A DNA stretch of 64,000 nucleotides from Bacteroides sp. (GTDB taxonomy: Bacteria; Bacteroidota; Bacteroidia; Bacteroidales; Bacteroidaceae): NCBI RefSeq assembly GCF_030151085.1, contig NZ_JASLER010000080.1, positions 18,164 to 82,163 of the forward strand, in the 5' to 3' direction. The position numbers were made by a program, and so were the translations under genes. The first letter of the stretch is position 1. The number at the start of each line of letters is the position of its first letter. The notes beneath the pieces are model-generated. The model made no database searches. It was given only the letters and a program-made list of their open reading frames with translations, and was not told where the DNA came from. This document shows positions 35,607 to 44,153 of this stretch, one piece after another.

Positions 35607-35694
35607 GCAAAACAGATGATGCGTTCAGGGCAAACGGATGATGTGTTTAAGGTAAACAGATGGTCTGTTCAGGTGAAACACATCATACGTTCTG
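35607..35694. repeat. Tandem 22-bp units, CAGATGATGCGT type
   Basis: Units at 35607, 35629, 35651 and 35673, each 22 bp, share (C/T)AAAC(A/G)GATG-x(3)-TGTT or close variants at fixed offset. The GGTGTGGCA entering the first unit is the reverse of TGCCACACC in the AATGCC units, so the two halves face each other across about 50 bp. Confidence 0.85.
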
Positions 35695-35703
35695 ATAACA
35701 AAA

Positions 35704-35725
35704 ACGGGAGGCTTTAACCTCCCGT
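35704..35725 (-). terminator. Terminator of the HU/SPOR-FHA operon
   Basis: ACGGGAGG (35704-35711) pairs with CCTCCCGT (35718-35725), followed on the minus strand by TTTTTG. It lies 38 bp after the FHA gene stop. Confidence 0.8.
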
Positions 35726-35763
35726 CCGTTAATCTTTCGTAAATCTACTCTTGACAAATCGAT

Positions 35764-36285
35764 TCATTCAGCACCACGCAGAATAAAAGTAGTTGCTCCA
35801 ATGGTAACAATAGCACCATCTTCAATGCGTATACGGTCTTTATCTCCTAAAATTTCATTATTCAAGAAGGTACCCGTCAAACTGGGAGCATCGCGGAGAG
35901 TGTATACTAAACTGCCTTGCTTATTACGCTTTACGTTGATTATGCAATGGCGGCGATCCATACTCATGTCAGAGCTTTCAATCGGAGCATTAATAACTGT
36001 TCCTACACAACGACGTCCAATGACATTATCACCTTCTTCCAACGGCAATACTTGTTTGAAGCCAAATACATTCTCTATCACCGTAATGCTACCAAAAGCT
36101 TCTTTGAATTCCGTCTCGTCCAGTTGTTCTTCTTTCTGAGGAACTTTCATTTTTGTCTTGCCCAAACGTATGCTGAACTGTTTCTTACACTGTTCGCATA
36201 CAAAAACCAAAGACTGTCCTTCGGTGTATTTGGTTTCATCGAACGTTAAGTAATTCTCACATTTGGGACAACGGATTCTTTTCAT
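35764..36285 (-). CDS. Zinc-ribbon/FHA domain protein
   Basis: A 173-residue cytosolic protein. An N-terminal zinc ribbon has CPKC (6-9) and CEQC (30-33). A C-terminal FHA domain (about 75-172) has the core GRR, the SxxH-like segment MSMDRRHCII, and TGTFLNNEIL, where the phosphothreonine-binding Arg/Ser/Asn sit. FHA domains read phosphothreonine, so a Ser/Thr kinase elsewhere is expected. It follows the HU/SPOR gene by 21 bp in one operon. Confidence 0.9.
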   Translation of the reverse strand: MKRIRCPKCENYLTFDETKYTEGQSLVFVCEQCKKQFSIRLGKTKMKVPQKEEQLDETEFKEAFGSITVIENVFGFKQVLPLEEGDNVIGRRCVGTVINAPIESSDMSMDRRHCIINVKRNKQGSLVYTLRDAPSLTGTFLNNEILGDKDRIRIEDGAIVTIGATTFILRGAE

Positions 36286-36306
36286 CAGGATTAAGAAGAT
36301 TAATAA

Positions 36307-37419
36307 TTAATTTTTCAGCACCCATGCATTCTCATATGTTCCGTTTTGGCGGATCTTATTCAAAGCCTGATATGCTTCTACCTCTGTACCGCAAGATTCA
36401 ATGCTGACGCGCATCTTACCATTACCTACAATAGCTTTTGCACCGAAAAAACCTTTTTCAATCAATTGTTTAGCCATAGTTTCAGCATCTTTTTCGGTAC
36501 CGACACTGGCAATAATGATATGATATTGTTTAGAAGAAACTGTTTTAGTTTCTACTTTCGGAGTAGTTGCAGGCTGTGAAGTCTCTTCTGTATTCTTGGG
36601 TTGAGCCGCAGGAGTAGAGGTCGTAGCATTAGTTTGTCTCACTTTTACTTCTCTTACGGCAACAGGAGTTATTGTTTTCTTTTTAGATTGCGCAGGCTTG
36701 GATTGAGCCGAACCTTTGGGAGTCTCGTCTGCTTGACGAACAATAATTGGTGTAATAGCGAGCGATTTGCTTTCAATTATCTCGAAAAGTTCGCCGGGTA
36801 GCAACTGTGCATAATTACCTTCAACCACTTCCGTATTTTCTATCGGAGCAGATAGGAAGAAAAAGAGAGCGATTACCGCTATCATAGCTGCTGCATTAGA
36901 CAGATAAGAGTAATTGATCTTTATTTCGAACTTCCGTTTTTCCTCTTTAATAGCAGGCAAGGAGGCAGCAACCTTTTCGGGAGTAGTTTTCCCTAAAGCT
37001 GTTAATTCTTGCATTTCAAAGCTATCCAAGCCATATAAATAAGGAGTCGTGATCTTATTATCATAAGGTACGAAGTCGTAGGTACCATGAACGGAATATC
37101 GCAATTCGCCAACATTGACCAAATCGACTTTGCCTTCTTCGTGAAGCGTAACAAATAGTTCGCTAACTTCCTTATCAATGATTTTCGTTGCATCCGAAAA
37201 ATTGGTGCCATATACCGCCATGTAAGACTGTACCAGCAAACCATCATTCATCTTTAGCTGAGAATTAAAACCTATTATCCGGGTGGGAGGCAAGAATATG
37301 TTTTCTTTCGCCACTCTCATTGCCGGGGTGTAATGGGCAACAAATCCACCCAAACCCGGAACAATGACACAATCATTCTCCAGTAATAAGACTTCAATAT
37401 GTTTTGCTAATTCAATCAT
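36307..37419 (-). CDS. HU-CCDC81-like and SPOR domain membrane protein
   Basis: A 370-residue protein. The N-terminal HU/CCDC81-like region (MIELAKHIEVLLLENDCVIVPGLGGF and about 90 further residues) is followed by one membrane helix (about 172-192, ending FFFLSAP). A low-complexity Pro/Thr/Lys/Gln linker leads to a C-terminal SPOR domain (about 295-370, YHIIIASVGTEKDAETMAKQL). SPOR domains bind denuded septal peptidoglycan, so a bridge between chromosome-side DNA or protein and the division septum is a reasonable inference for this Bacteroidetes family. The -7 box ends 5 bp before the ATG, so the mRNA may be leaderless. Confidence 0.88.
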   Translation of the reverse strand: MIELAKHIEVLLLENDCVIVPGLGGFVAHYTPAMRVAKENIFLPPTRIIGFNSQLKMNDGLLVQSYMAVYGTNFSDATKIIDKEVSELFVTLHEEGKVDLVNVGELRYSVHGTYDFVPYDNKITTPYLYGLDSFEMQELTALGKTTPEKVAASLPAIKEEKRKFEIKINYSYLSNAAAMIAVIALFFFLSAPIENTEVVEGNYAQLLPGELFEIIESKSLAITPIIVRQADETPKGSAQSKPAQSKKKTITPVAVREVKVRQTNATTSTPAAQPKNTEETSQPATTPKVETKTVSSKQYHIIIASVGTEKDAETMAKQLIEKGFFGAKAIVGNGKMRVSIESCGTEVEAYQALNKIRQNGTYENAWVLKN

Positions 37420-37423
37420 GCTG

Positions 37424-37431
37424 CAAAAGTA
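37424..37431 (-). promoter_or_regulatory. Bacteroides -7 box abutting the HU/SPOR start codon
   Basis: TACTTTTG on the minus strand, 4 bp before the ATG at 37417-37419. Normal spacing would put the transcript start at or next to the start codon. Confidence 0.55.
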
Positions 37432-37502
37432 GCTGAAATATCGGATATACGCCAGTTTCAGGGCTTTTTTCTTATTAACAAATTATCAACAACCATTACG
37501 TC

Positions 37503-38486
37503 CTATTCGAAATCCATAGGATATTGTACCCCCCACTCACTGCGTAACTCATCTAGTATCTGCATGATACGCAACGTTTCTTCATGGGGCATATCTTTAG
37601 TTTCGAGTACACCTTCCTGTAAAGCTCTGATGGAGGCTTCCACTTCGTATTCGTAACCGGTAATCTGAGCAGGGCAGTGAAGTTGCTTTATAATCTCATG
37701 TCCTTTTGAATAAACGGTAGCTTGCTGCGGATTGTTTATGTTATCTACAATAATATATCCTTCATCTCCTGATATGACACCATGTCTGTCTCCGGCACAA
37801 AGCATGCTACTTTGCATGACCGCCATTTTTCCATCTTTAAAGCGGAAGGTAATACTGTTTTGTGCATCAACGCCATATTCATTTTTCACGCAAGCAGATG
37901 TTATATTTTCTATATCATTGCCGAATGCCATCAGAGCGAAGTTAATAGGATAAACCCCTAAATCGAGCAATGCACCTCCTGCTAATTCCGGTTTGAATAA
38001 ACGTTCTTTATGTGCAACGGCATAGCTTAATCCGGCCGTGAGCATCGACGGGGTTCCTATTATTCCATCGTCCAGTAATTGCCGGATCGTTTTGGAAAAA
38101 GGCATAAAGCGAGTCCAAATGGCTTCGGTGATAAATACTTTTTTCTCTTTTGCCAGTTTCAACAGGGCTTTTGCCTGGCGGACGTTAGCTGTGAATGCCT
38201 TCTCGCACAAGACGGGTTTGCCATGTTCTATGCAAAGCCGGGCATGTTCATAATGCAGGGAGTGTGGAGTGGCAATGTAAACTAAATCGATTTCTTTGTC
38301 GGCAACCAACTCTTCGTATGATCCGTATGCATGCGGGATGTTGAATTTGTCGGCAAACGAACAGGCTTTTTCCAATTGACGCGATGCGATGCCGTACGCT
38401 ATGGCATTCTCCATTCTATTTAATGTATCAGCCATTTTCTGTGCAATGCTTCCTGCACCAATGATTCCTACTTTACATATATTCAT
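37503..38486 (-). CDS. Gfo/Idh/MocA family oxidoreductase
   Basis: A 327-residue NAD(P)-dependent dehydrogenase. The Rossmann start is VGIIGAGSIAQKMADTL. EKAFTANVRQAKALL and the catalytic-domain pattern GGALLDLGVYPINFALMAFG, with the Asp/His-type proton relay region, are typical. A sugar or polyol substrate is probable but not defined. It is divergent from rfbC with its own -7 box, so it may belong to surface-sugar or catabolic metabolism. Confidence 0.92.
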   Translation of the reverse strand: MNICKVGIIGAGSIAQKMADTLNRMENAIAYGIASRQLEKACSFADKFNIPHAYGSYEELVADKEIDLVYIATPHSLHYEHARLCIEHGKPVLCEKAFTANVRQAKALLKLAKEKKVFITEAIWTRFMPFSKTIRQLLDDGIIGTPSMLTAGLSYAVAHKERLFKPELAGGALLDLGVYPINFALMAFGNDIENITSACVKNEYGVDAQNSITFRFKDGKMAVMQSSMLCAGDRHGVISGDEGYIIVDNINNPQQATVYSKGHEIIKQLHCPAQITGYEYEVEASIRALQEGVLETKDMPHEETLRIMQILDELRSEWGVQYPMDFE

Positions 38487-38518
38487 ACTATACGATTTAT
38501 TGAGATGGGTAACTTTTG

Positions 38519-38526
38519 CAAAGATA
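38519..38526 (-). promoter_or_regulatory. Bacteroides -7 box for the Gfo/Idh/MocA gene
   Basis: TATCTTTG on the minus strand, about 33 bp before the ATG. Faces the rfbC promoter box 46 bp away. Confidence 0.55.
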
Positions 38527-38571
38527 ATAAACTCCTCAGCATACTATGCCCAATATATTAGAATTTTTTCC

Positions 38572-38579
38572 TACTTTTG
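38572..38579 (+). promoter_or_regulatory. Bacteroides -7 box for the rfbC-ugd operon
   Basis: TACTTTTG, 58 bp upstream of the rfbC ATG. Confidence 0.55.
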
Positions 38580-38637
38580 CATAGTTTTACCGGCCTCCTG
38601 ATAATTGATGGGAAGCGATTTATAAAACATTTTGAAA

Positions 38638-39186
38638 ATGAACTATATACAAACAGAAATTGACGGCGTTTGGTTGATTGAACCCAAAGTTTTTAATGAT
38701 GCGCGTGGCTACTTTATGGAAGCATTTAAAGAAGACGAATTCCGTGCACATATCGGAGACGTACATTTTATTCAAGACAATGAATCGAAATCTTCTTTCG
38801 GAGTACTTCGTGGATTGCATTATCAGAAAGGTGATTGCAGTCAGGCCAAACTGGTGCGTGTCCTTAAAGGTAAGGTATTGGATGTTGCCGTTGATTTGCG
38901 TCAGTCTTCTCCCACATTCGGTAAATATGTCAGTGTGGAACTGAGCGAAGAAAACAAACGCCAATTCTTTATCCCGCGTGGATTTGCCCATGGCTTTTTG
39001 GTATTGAGTGATGAAGCGGTCTTTACTTATAAGGTGGATAATGTATACGCTCCTCAAGCCGAAGCTTCTATTCGGTTTAACGACGAAACGATAGGTATTG
39101 AATGGCCTATTGTAGAAGAACAACTTTTATTATCAGGAAAAGATGGAGATGCCGTATCCTTCAAAGATGCGGAATATTATAAATAA
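38638..39186 (+). CDS. rfbC: dTDP-4-dehydrorhamnose 3,5-epimerase
   Basis: Cupin-fold epimerase of dTDP-rhamnose synthesis. The 182-residue length fits. Motifs: IEPKVFNDARGYFMEAF, the catalytic His in VLRGLHYQ, the VRVLKGKVLDVAVDLR strand pair and FIPRGFAHGFLV. The ATG at 38638 is used rather than a TTG two codons earlier. ugd follows after 3 bp. The other rfb genes (A, B, D) are not in the window. Confidence 0.96.
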   Translation: MNYIQTEIDGVWLIEPKVFNDARGYFMEAFKEDEFRAHIGDVHFIQDNESKSSFGVLRGLHYQKGDCSQAKLVRVLKGKVLDVAVDLRQSSPTFGKYVSVELSEENKRQFFIPRGFAHGFLVLSDEAVFTYKVDNVYAPQAEASIRFNDETIGIEWPIVEEQLLLSGKDGDAVSFKDAEYYK

Positions 39187-39189
39187 ACT

Positions 39190-40503
39190 ATGAAAATAGC
39201 CATCGTCGGTACAGGATACGTCGGTTTGGTAACCGGCACCTGTTTTGCAGAAATTGGTGTCAACGTTACCTGCATAGACACGAACAGTGAGAAAATTGAA
39301 TCTCTGAAGAAAGGTATTATTCCCATCTATGAAACCGGATTGGAAGAAATGGTCAACCGCAATGCGAAAGCCGGACGATTGAAATTTACTACTTCTTTAG
39401 AAGGTTGTCTCAATGAGGTGGATGTTATATTTAGTGCCGTAGGTACACCGCCTGATGAAGATGGGAGCGCTGATCTCAGCTATGTGCTGGAAGTTGCCCG
39501 TACTATTGGGCGTAATATGCAGAAATATGTATTGGTAGTTACTAAGAGTACAGTGCCCGTAGGTACTGCTAAGAAAGTACGTGCTACCATTCAGGAAGAA
39601 TTAGATAAAAGAGGTGTCAATATCGTTTTCGATGTAGCTTCCAATCCGGAATTCTTGAAAGAAGGTAATGCTGTTAGCGACTTTATGAGTCCCGACCGTG
39701 TTGTGGTAGGAGTGGAATCAGAACGTGCACAAAAGATAATGAGCAAGCTTTACAAACCATTTTTGCTGAATAACTTCCGGGTTATCTTTATGGATATTCC
39801 TTCAGCAGAAATGACTAAATATGCTGCTAATTCAATGCTTGCCACCCGTATCAGCTTTATGAACGACATTGCCAATCTGTGTGAAATAGTTGGTGCAGAT
39901 GTAAATATGGTACGTAGTGGAATCGGTTCTGATACCCGCATCGGACGCAAGTTTTTATATCCCGGCATAGGTTATGGTGGTTCTTGTTTCCCCAAAGATG
40001 TGAAGGCTTTAATTAAGACTGCCGAACAGAATGGTTATCAGATGCGTGTGCTGCAAGCAGTGGAGGAAGTGAACGAAATTCAAAAAAGTATATTGTTCGA
40101 GAAATTATTAAAACTTTTCGACAACAACTTGCAGGGTAAAACTGTTGCTTTGTGGGGATTAGCTTTCAAACCTGAAACCGACGATATGCGCGAAGCTCCG
40201 GCTTTGGTGCTCATCGGCAAATTATTGAAGGCCGGATGTAAAATACGTGCATACGACCCTGCTGCTATGACTGAATGTCGCCGCAGAATAGGGGAGAGCA
40301 TTTATTATGCCGGCGATATGTATGATGCCGCATTGGATGCAGACGTATTAATGTTGGTAACAGAATGGAAAGAATTCCGTCTTCCTTCGTGGGCTGTTAT
40401 CAAGAAAACAATGAATCAGCCTATCGTTTTGGATGGTCGTAATATCTACGACAAAAAAGAAATGGAAGAACAAGGGTTTGTTTATCGTTGTATTGGTAAA
40501 TAA
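39190..40503 (+). CDS. ugd: UDP-glucose 6-dehydrogenase
   Basis: Oxidises UDP-glucose to UDP-glucuronate for capsule and surface polysaccharide. The 437-residue protein has the N-terminal Rossmann IAIVGTGYVGLVTGTCFAEIG, VTKSTVPVGTAKKV, SNPEFLKEGNAVSDFMSPDRVVVG and the catalytic Cys in GIGYGGSCFPKDVKAL (about Cys262). It overlaps neither neighbour; 3 bp after rfbC and 17 bp before the lipoprotein gene, so one operon. Confidence 0.97.
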   Translation: MKIAIVGTGYVGLVTGTCFAEIGVNVTCIDTNSEKIESLKKGIIPIYETGLEEMVNRNAKAGRLKFTTSLEGCLNEVDVIFSAVGTPPDEDGSADLSYVLEVARTIGRNMQKYVLVVTKSTVPVGTAKKVRATIQEELDKRGVNIVFDVASNPEFLKEGNAVSDFMSPDRVVVGVESERAQKIMSKLYKPFLLNNFRVIFMDIPSAEMTKYAANSMLATRISFMNDIANLCEIVGADVNMVRSGIGSDTRIGRKFLYPGIGYGGSCFPKDVKALIKTAEQNGYQMRVLQAVEEVNEIQKSILFEKLLKLFDNNLQGKTVALWGLAFKPETDDMREAPALVLIGKLLKAGCKIRAYDPAAMTECRRRIGESIYYAGDMYDAALDADVLMLVTEWKEFRLPSWAVIKKTMNQPIVLDGRNIYDKKEMEEQGFVYRCIGK

Positions 40504-40520
40504 GAGAGGAGAAATTGTGC

Positions 40521-41309
40521 ATGAGAGGGTTTGTCATTGGAGTATGTTCTATTGTTCTGTTCGCTGCATGTGGTGGTAAGCAGGATGCAAAGTCGACAGA
40601 GAATCTTACTGCCAAGGAATTATTGCAGGGTATCTGGGTGGATGATGATACGGAAATGCCCTTAATGCGTATTATGGGAGATACTATCTATTATGCTGAT
40701 CCGCTAAGTGTACCCGTTACTTTTAAAGTAATAGATGACTCACTGTATGTTTATGGCAACGAAACAGTTGCCTATAAAATAGACAAACAGGCTGACTATA
40801 GTTTTTGGTTTCATTCCTTGGCAGATGAAATTGTAAAACTGCATAAATCGGAAAATGCTGAAGACTCTTTAGCGTTTGCCAATCGTGAAGTAGAAATAAT
40901 TCCTACAACTCCTGAGATTCTCAAAAAGGATAGTGTAGTGATGTACAAGGGTACTCGATACAGGGGATATGTGTATATCAACCCGTCTAAAATGAAAGTA
41001 TTCAAAACATCTTATTCGGAAAATGGATATAGTGTAGACAATGTATACTATGATAATATAATACATATCTGCGTCTATGAAGGTAAAAAAATGCTGTATG
41101 GGCAAGATATTACCAAGCAGATGTTCAAGGATGTATTCTCCGAAGATTTTTTAAATCAAACGATTCTTGCCGATATGAATTTTGTAGGTGTAGATAGTAA
41201 GGGGTATCATTATCAAGCTACGCTCGGTATTCCCGAAAGTTCGGTATACAACCTGATAAATATAACGATTGACTTTAACAATAATGTAAGCATAAAAAAA
41301 GCGGAGTAA
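40521..41309 (+). CDS. DUF4738-type lipoprotein
   Basis: A 262-residue lipoprotein with signal peptide and lipobox FAAC17. The mature part starts with an acidic or polar linker, then ELLQGIWVDDDTEMPLMRI and beta-rich sequence to the end, the pattern of the Bacteroidetes DUF4738 family. The function is unknown. The ATG at 40521 follows an AGAGGAG ribosome site, stronger than usual here. It is the last gene of the rfbC-ugd run and its stop lies in the terminator stem. Confidence 0.8.
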   Translation: MRGFVIGVCSIVLFAACGGKQDAKSTENLTAKELLQGIWVDDDTEMPLMRIMGDTIYYADPLSVPVTFKVIDDSLYVYGNETVAYKIDKQADYSFWFHSLADEIVKLHKSENAEDSLAFANREVEIIPTTPEILKKDSVVMYKGTRYRGYVYINPSKMKVFKTSYSENGYSVDNVYYDNIIHICVYEGKKMLYGQDITKQMFKDVFSEDFLNQTILADMNFVGVDSKGYHYQATLGIPESSVYNLINITIDFNNNVSIKKAE

Positions 41310-41321
41310 ATCCGCTTTTTT
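41295..41321. terminator. Bidirectional terminator between the DUF4738 gene and the DEAD-box helicase
   Basis: AAAAAAGCGGA (41295-41305) with TCCGCTTTTTT (41311-41321) around a 5-nt loop. It overlaps the stop codons of both genes. Confidence 0.88.
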
Positions 41322-42597
41322 ATTTTGTTTCCCTTTTCTGTGAATATTGCTGTGGCTTAGTTTTATTATTATTGTTCCGGTTATTCCTATTAACTTTCTT
41401 GCGTCCGTTATTGTAGTTATTCCGCCTCTGGCCATTAAAAGAACGAGGGGCGTATTCGGGTGCTTCACCTAATTCTTCAGGAACAGGGATTTTGTATATC
41501 TCCTTTTCTAAAAAGTTTTCAATGTTTTTGAAGTTGGTCTGTTCTTTCTCGCTAACAAAGGTTAGAGCAACTCCGTCGTTATTGGCACGGGCTGTACGTC
41601 CGATGCGGTGCACGTAGTCTTCGCTATCATGAGGCACATCATAGTTTATCACCAACCGAATGTCATCAATGTCAATACCTCTTGCTACAATATCTGTAGC
41701 CACCAAGATATTAATTCGTCCAGCCTTAAACTCATACATAACCGCTTCGCGCTGTGCTTGCTCCAAATCAGAATGCATTTCACCTACATTCAACTTCATT
41801 TGTTTCAAGGCCTTTGCTACTTCTTTCACTTTTATTTTAGAAGAGGCGAATACGATAACACGTTCGGGTTGTTGTTCGGTAAAGAGATTACGGATGATAC
41901 CTAACTTTTGATTCTCATAGCAGACGTATGCAGCTTGGATAATCTTCTCTGCGGGTTTGGATACTGCCAGTTTGACTTCAGCCGGGTTGTTGAGGATATT
42001 CTTGGCTAATTGCTGTATCTTGGCGGGCATAGTAGCCGAGAACATAATTGTTTGCCGTTCTTTGGGCAGGAATTTGACTATTTGCATAATATCGTCATAA
42101 AATCCCATATCCAGCATTCGGTCTGCTTCATCCAAAATAAAATAAGAAACACGAGACAAGTCTACGTAACCAAGACTGAGGTGGGCAATCAAACGTCCCG
42201 GAGTAGCAATTACAACATCGGCTCCCAAAGCCAATCCTTTCTTCTGTTGCTCAAATAGTATTCCGTCGTTTCCACCGTACACGGCAACACTGCTGACAGG
42301 CATAAAGTAGGAGAAGCCTTCCATTTGCTGGTCAATCTGTTGAGCTAGTTCCCGGGTGGGCGCCATTATGATACAATTAATGGCATCTTCAGGATGTCTG
42401 CCTTCCGAAAGTTCGTTAAGGACAGGCAATAAATAGGCGGCAGTTTTTCCCGTTCCGGTCTGTGCCACGGCTATCAAATCTCGACCTTCGAGAATAACGG
42501 GAATAGACTCTCCTTGAATGGGGGTGCACTCATCAAAGCGCATGGCGTCGAGCGCATCCAGCACTTGACTGTTTAATTCTAATTCGGAAAACTTCAT
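41320..42597 (-). CDS. DEAD-box ATP-dependent RNA helicase, RhlE type
   Basis: A 425-residue helicase acting on RNA structure (ribosome assembly or RNA decay). Q motif FDECTPIQ, motif I AQTGTGKT, Ia PTRELAQQ, II DEAD (VSYFILDEADRML), III SAT, then IV-VI with HRIGRTAR. The C-terminal tail is rich in Asn, Arg and Lys (NNYNNGRKKVNRNN), as in RhlE-like proteins. The start at 42597 (MKFSELELNSQ) is used; an upstream codon adds 11 unlike residues. A -7 box lies 20 bp upstream. Confidence 0.97.
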   Translation of the reverse strand: MKFSELELNSQVLDALDAMRFDECTPIQGESIPVILEGRDLIAVAQTGTGKTAAYLLPVLNELSEGRHPEDAINCIIMAPTRELAQQIDQQMEGFSYFMPVSSVAVYGGNDGILFEQQKKGLALGADVVIATPGRLIAHLSLGYVDLSRVSYFILDEADRMLDMGFYDDIMQIVKFLPKERQTIMFSATMPAKIQQLAKNILNNPAEVKLAVSKPAEKIIQAAYVCYENQKLGIIRNLFTEQQPERVIVFASSKIKVKEVAKALKQMKLNVGEMHSDLEQAQREAVMYEFKAGRINILVATDIVARGIDIDDIRLVINYDVPHDSEDYVHRIGRTARANNDGVALTFVSEKEQTNFKNIENFLEKEIYKIPVPEELGEAPEYAPRSFNGQRRNNYNNGRKKVNRNNRNNNNKTKPQQYSQKRETK

Positions 42598-42616
42598 GTT
42601 TCTTTTTATTTGTCGA

Positions 42617-42624
42617 CAAAGATA
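42617..42624 (-). promoter_or_regulatory. Bacteroides -7 box for the DEAD-box helicase
   Basis: TATCTTTG on the minus strand, 20 bp before the ATG, in the gap after serB. Confidence 0.55.
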
Positions 42625-42658
42625 ATGCAAATTGGGTGTAATACAACAATAAAGAATC

Positions 42659-43888
42659 TTATTTCGGTATATCGATGTATGAGTCTTTGAACCCTAAGAA
42701 ATATAGTACTCCATCCAATCCAATTGTATTAATAGATTGCTTGGCGTTAGCTACTACTTTAGGCTTAGCATGGAAAGCAATTCCCAATCCGGCAATACCG
42801 AGCATAGGCAAATCATTAGCGCCGTCACCGACGGCAATAGTTTGGGCAATGTCTACTTTCTCTACTTGGGCAATCAATCTCAGGAGTTCGGCTTTGCGTT
42901 TACCATCTACCACATCACCTAGGTAGCGACCGGTTAATTTACCGTTTTCAATTTCAAGCTCGTTGGCATATACATAGTCGATGCCGTATTTCTTCTGTAA
43001 ATATTCTCCAAAATAGGTGAAACCTCCCGAGAGGATCGCTATTTTGTAACCGTACTTTTTCAAGACATACATTAATCGGTCTACACCTTCTGTAATAGGT
43101 AACTTCTCTGCTATTTCCTGCATGACCGATTCATCCAGACCTTTCAGTAAAGCCACTCTCTCGCGGAAGCTTTCTATAAAATCAATTTCACCACGCATAG
43201 CACGTTCAGTAATGGCTTTTACCTGGTCACCTACGCCTGCACGGATGGCAAGTTCATCAATAACTTCAGTCTCAATCAGAGTGGAATCCATATCGAAGCA
43301 AATCAAACGTCGCATCCGTCGGTACATATTATCTAATTGGAAAGAGAAATCCATTTCCAAATCAGTAGCCAGCTTCATCAGTTGTTCCTGCATGCCAATA
43401 CGATCTTTGGGAGTTCCACGAACAGAAAACTCGATGCAAGCTCGTGTACGCGCTTCACACTCATTTAAAGGGATACGACCTGTCAAACGTTTAATAGCAT
43501 CAATATTCATGCCTTGTTCTGAAAGAATACGGGTTACAGCAGCAATCTGACGGGCAGATAACTGACGTCCCAATAAAGTAAGAATATAGCGGTTCTTGCC
43601 CTGCATACCTACCCAGTCTTCATACTCCTTGGTAGTAATAGGATAAAAACGAACCGTAACACCCAAAGAAGATGCTTTGAACAACAATTCCTTCATAATG
43701 AAACCCGAATGCTGCTCCTCCGTCATACATAAAATACCCAATGAGAGCGTATTATGAATATCAGCCTGACCAATATCAAGTATGGTGGCATCATATTTAG
43801 CCAGTATTTCAGTAACAGAAGCTGTCAGTCCCGGACGGTCTTCACCCGTAATACGGATAAGAATGAGTTCAGTGTTTAATGGTTGCAT
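42659..43888 (-). CDS. serB: Phosphoserine phosphatase with N-terminal ACT domains
   Basis: Last step of serine synthesis. The 409-residue protein is longer than E. coli SerB because it carries two ACT-like domains (about 1-180; ITGEDRPGLTASVTEIL and GRQLSARQIAAVTRIL) that probably sense serine. The HAD catalytic part follows: FDMDSTLIETE (about 199-209), LSGGF, and GDGANDLPML. It faces away from the thioredoxin-like gene. Confidence 0.96.
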   Translation of the reverse strand: MQPLNTELILIRITGEDRPGLTASVTEILAKYDATILDIGQADIHNTLSLGILCMTEEQHSGFIMKELLFKASSLGVTVRFYPITTKEYEDWVGMQGKNRYILTLLGRQLSARQIAAVTRILSEQGMNIDAIKRLTGRIPLNECEARTRACIEFSVRGTPKDRIGMQEQLMKLATDLEMDFSFQLDNMYRRMRRLICFDMDSTLIETEVIDELAIRAGVGDQVKAITERAMRGEIDFIESFRERVALLKGLDESVMQEIAEKLPITEGVDRLMYVLKKYGYKIAILSGGFTYFGEYLQKKYGIDYVYANELEIENGKLTGRYLGDVVDGKRKAELLRLIAQVEKVDIAQTIAVGDGANDLPMLGIAGLGIAFHAKPKVVANAKQSINTIGLDGVLYFLGFKDSYIDIPK

Positions 43889-43909
43889 AATCTATCGTTA
43901 TTATTGCTA

Positions 43910-43917
43910 CAAAAGTA
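43910..43917 (-). promoter_or_regulatory. Bacteroides -7 box for serB
   Basis: TACTTTTG on the minus strand, 22 bp before the ATG. Confidence 0.5.
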
Positions 43918-43988
43918 GGGAAAAACTTTCGATTTATGCTAAATAACATAAAAAACTACACTACAAAAGTGAGAATTTTACTTGTTTA

Positions 43989-44021
43989 TTTGGAAGTTAA
44001 ATTAAGAATTACTTACCTTTG
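43989..44021 (+). promoter_or_regulatory. Bacteroides promoter for the thioredoxin-fold gene
   Basis: TTTG (43989-43992), 21 bp, TACCTTTG (44014-44021). It implies a 125-nt 5' leader. Confidence 0.75.
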
Positions 44022-44093
44022 CACTCGGTTTCAGAATTAAAGGCTTTGAATATCAACGGATTCCCCGCTTTTTTCAAACCTGATAAGAAATAT

Positions 44094-44129
44094 TCCGGGA
44101 AGAAACCACTGTTGAAGGACAGTCCCGGA
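44094..44129 (+). other. Structured 5' leader of the thioredoxin-fold gene
   Basis: TCCGGGA (44094-44100) pairs with TCCCGGA (44123-44129), and inside it CTGT (44109-44112) pairs with ACAG (44119-44122). The start codon is 25 nt further on. It might be a regulatory leader. It does not match a riboswitch I know. Confidence 0.4.
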
Positions 44130-44153
44130 TAGTACTAACCAAAATCATATTGC

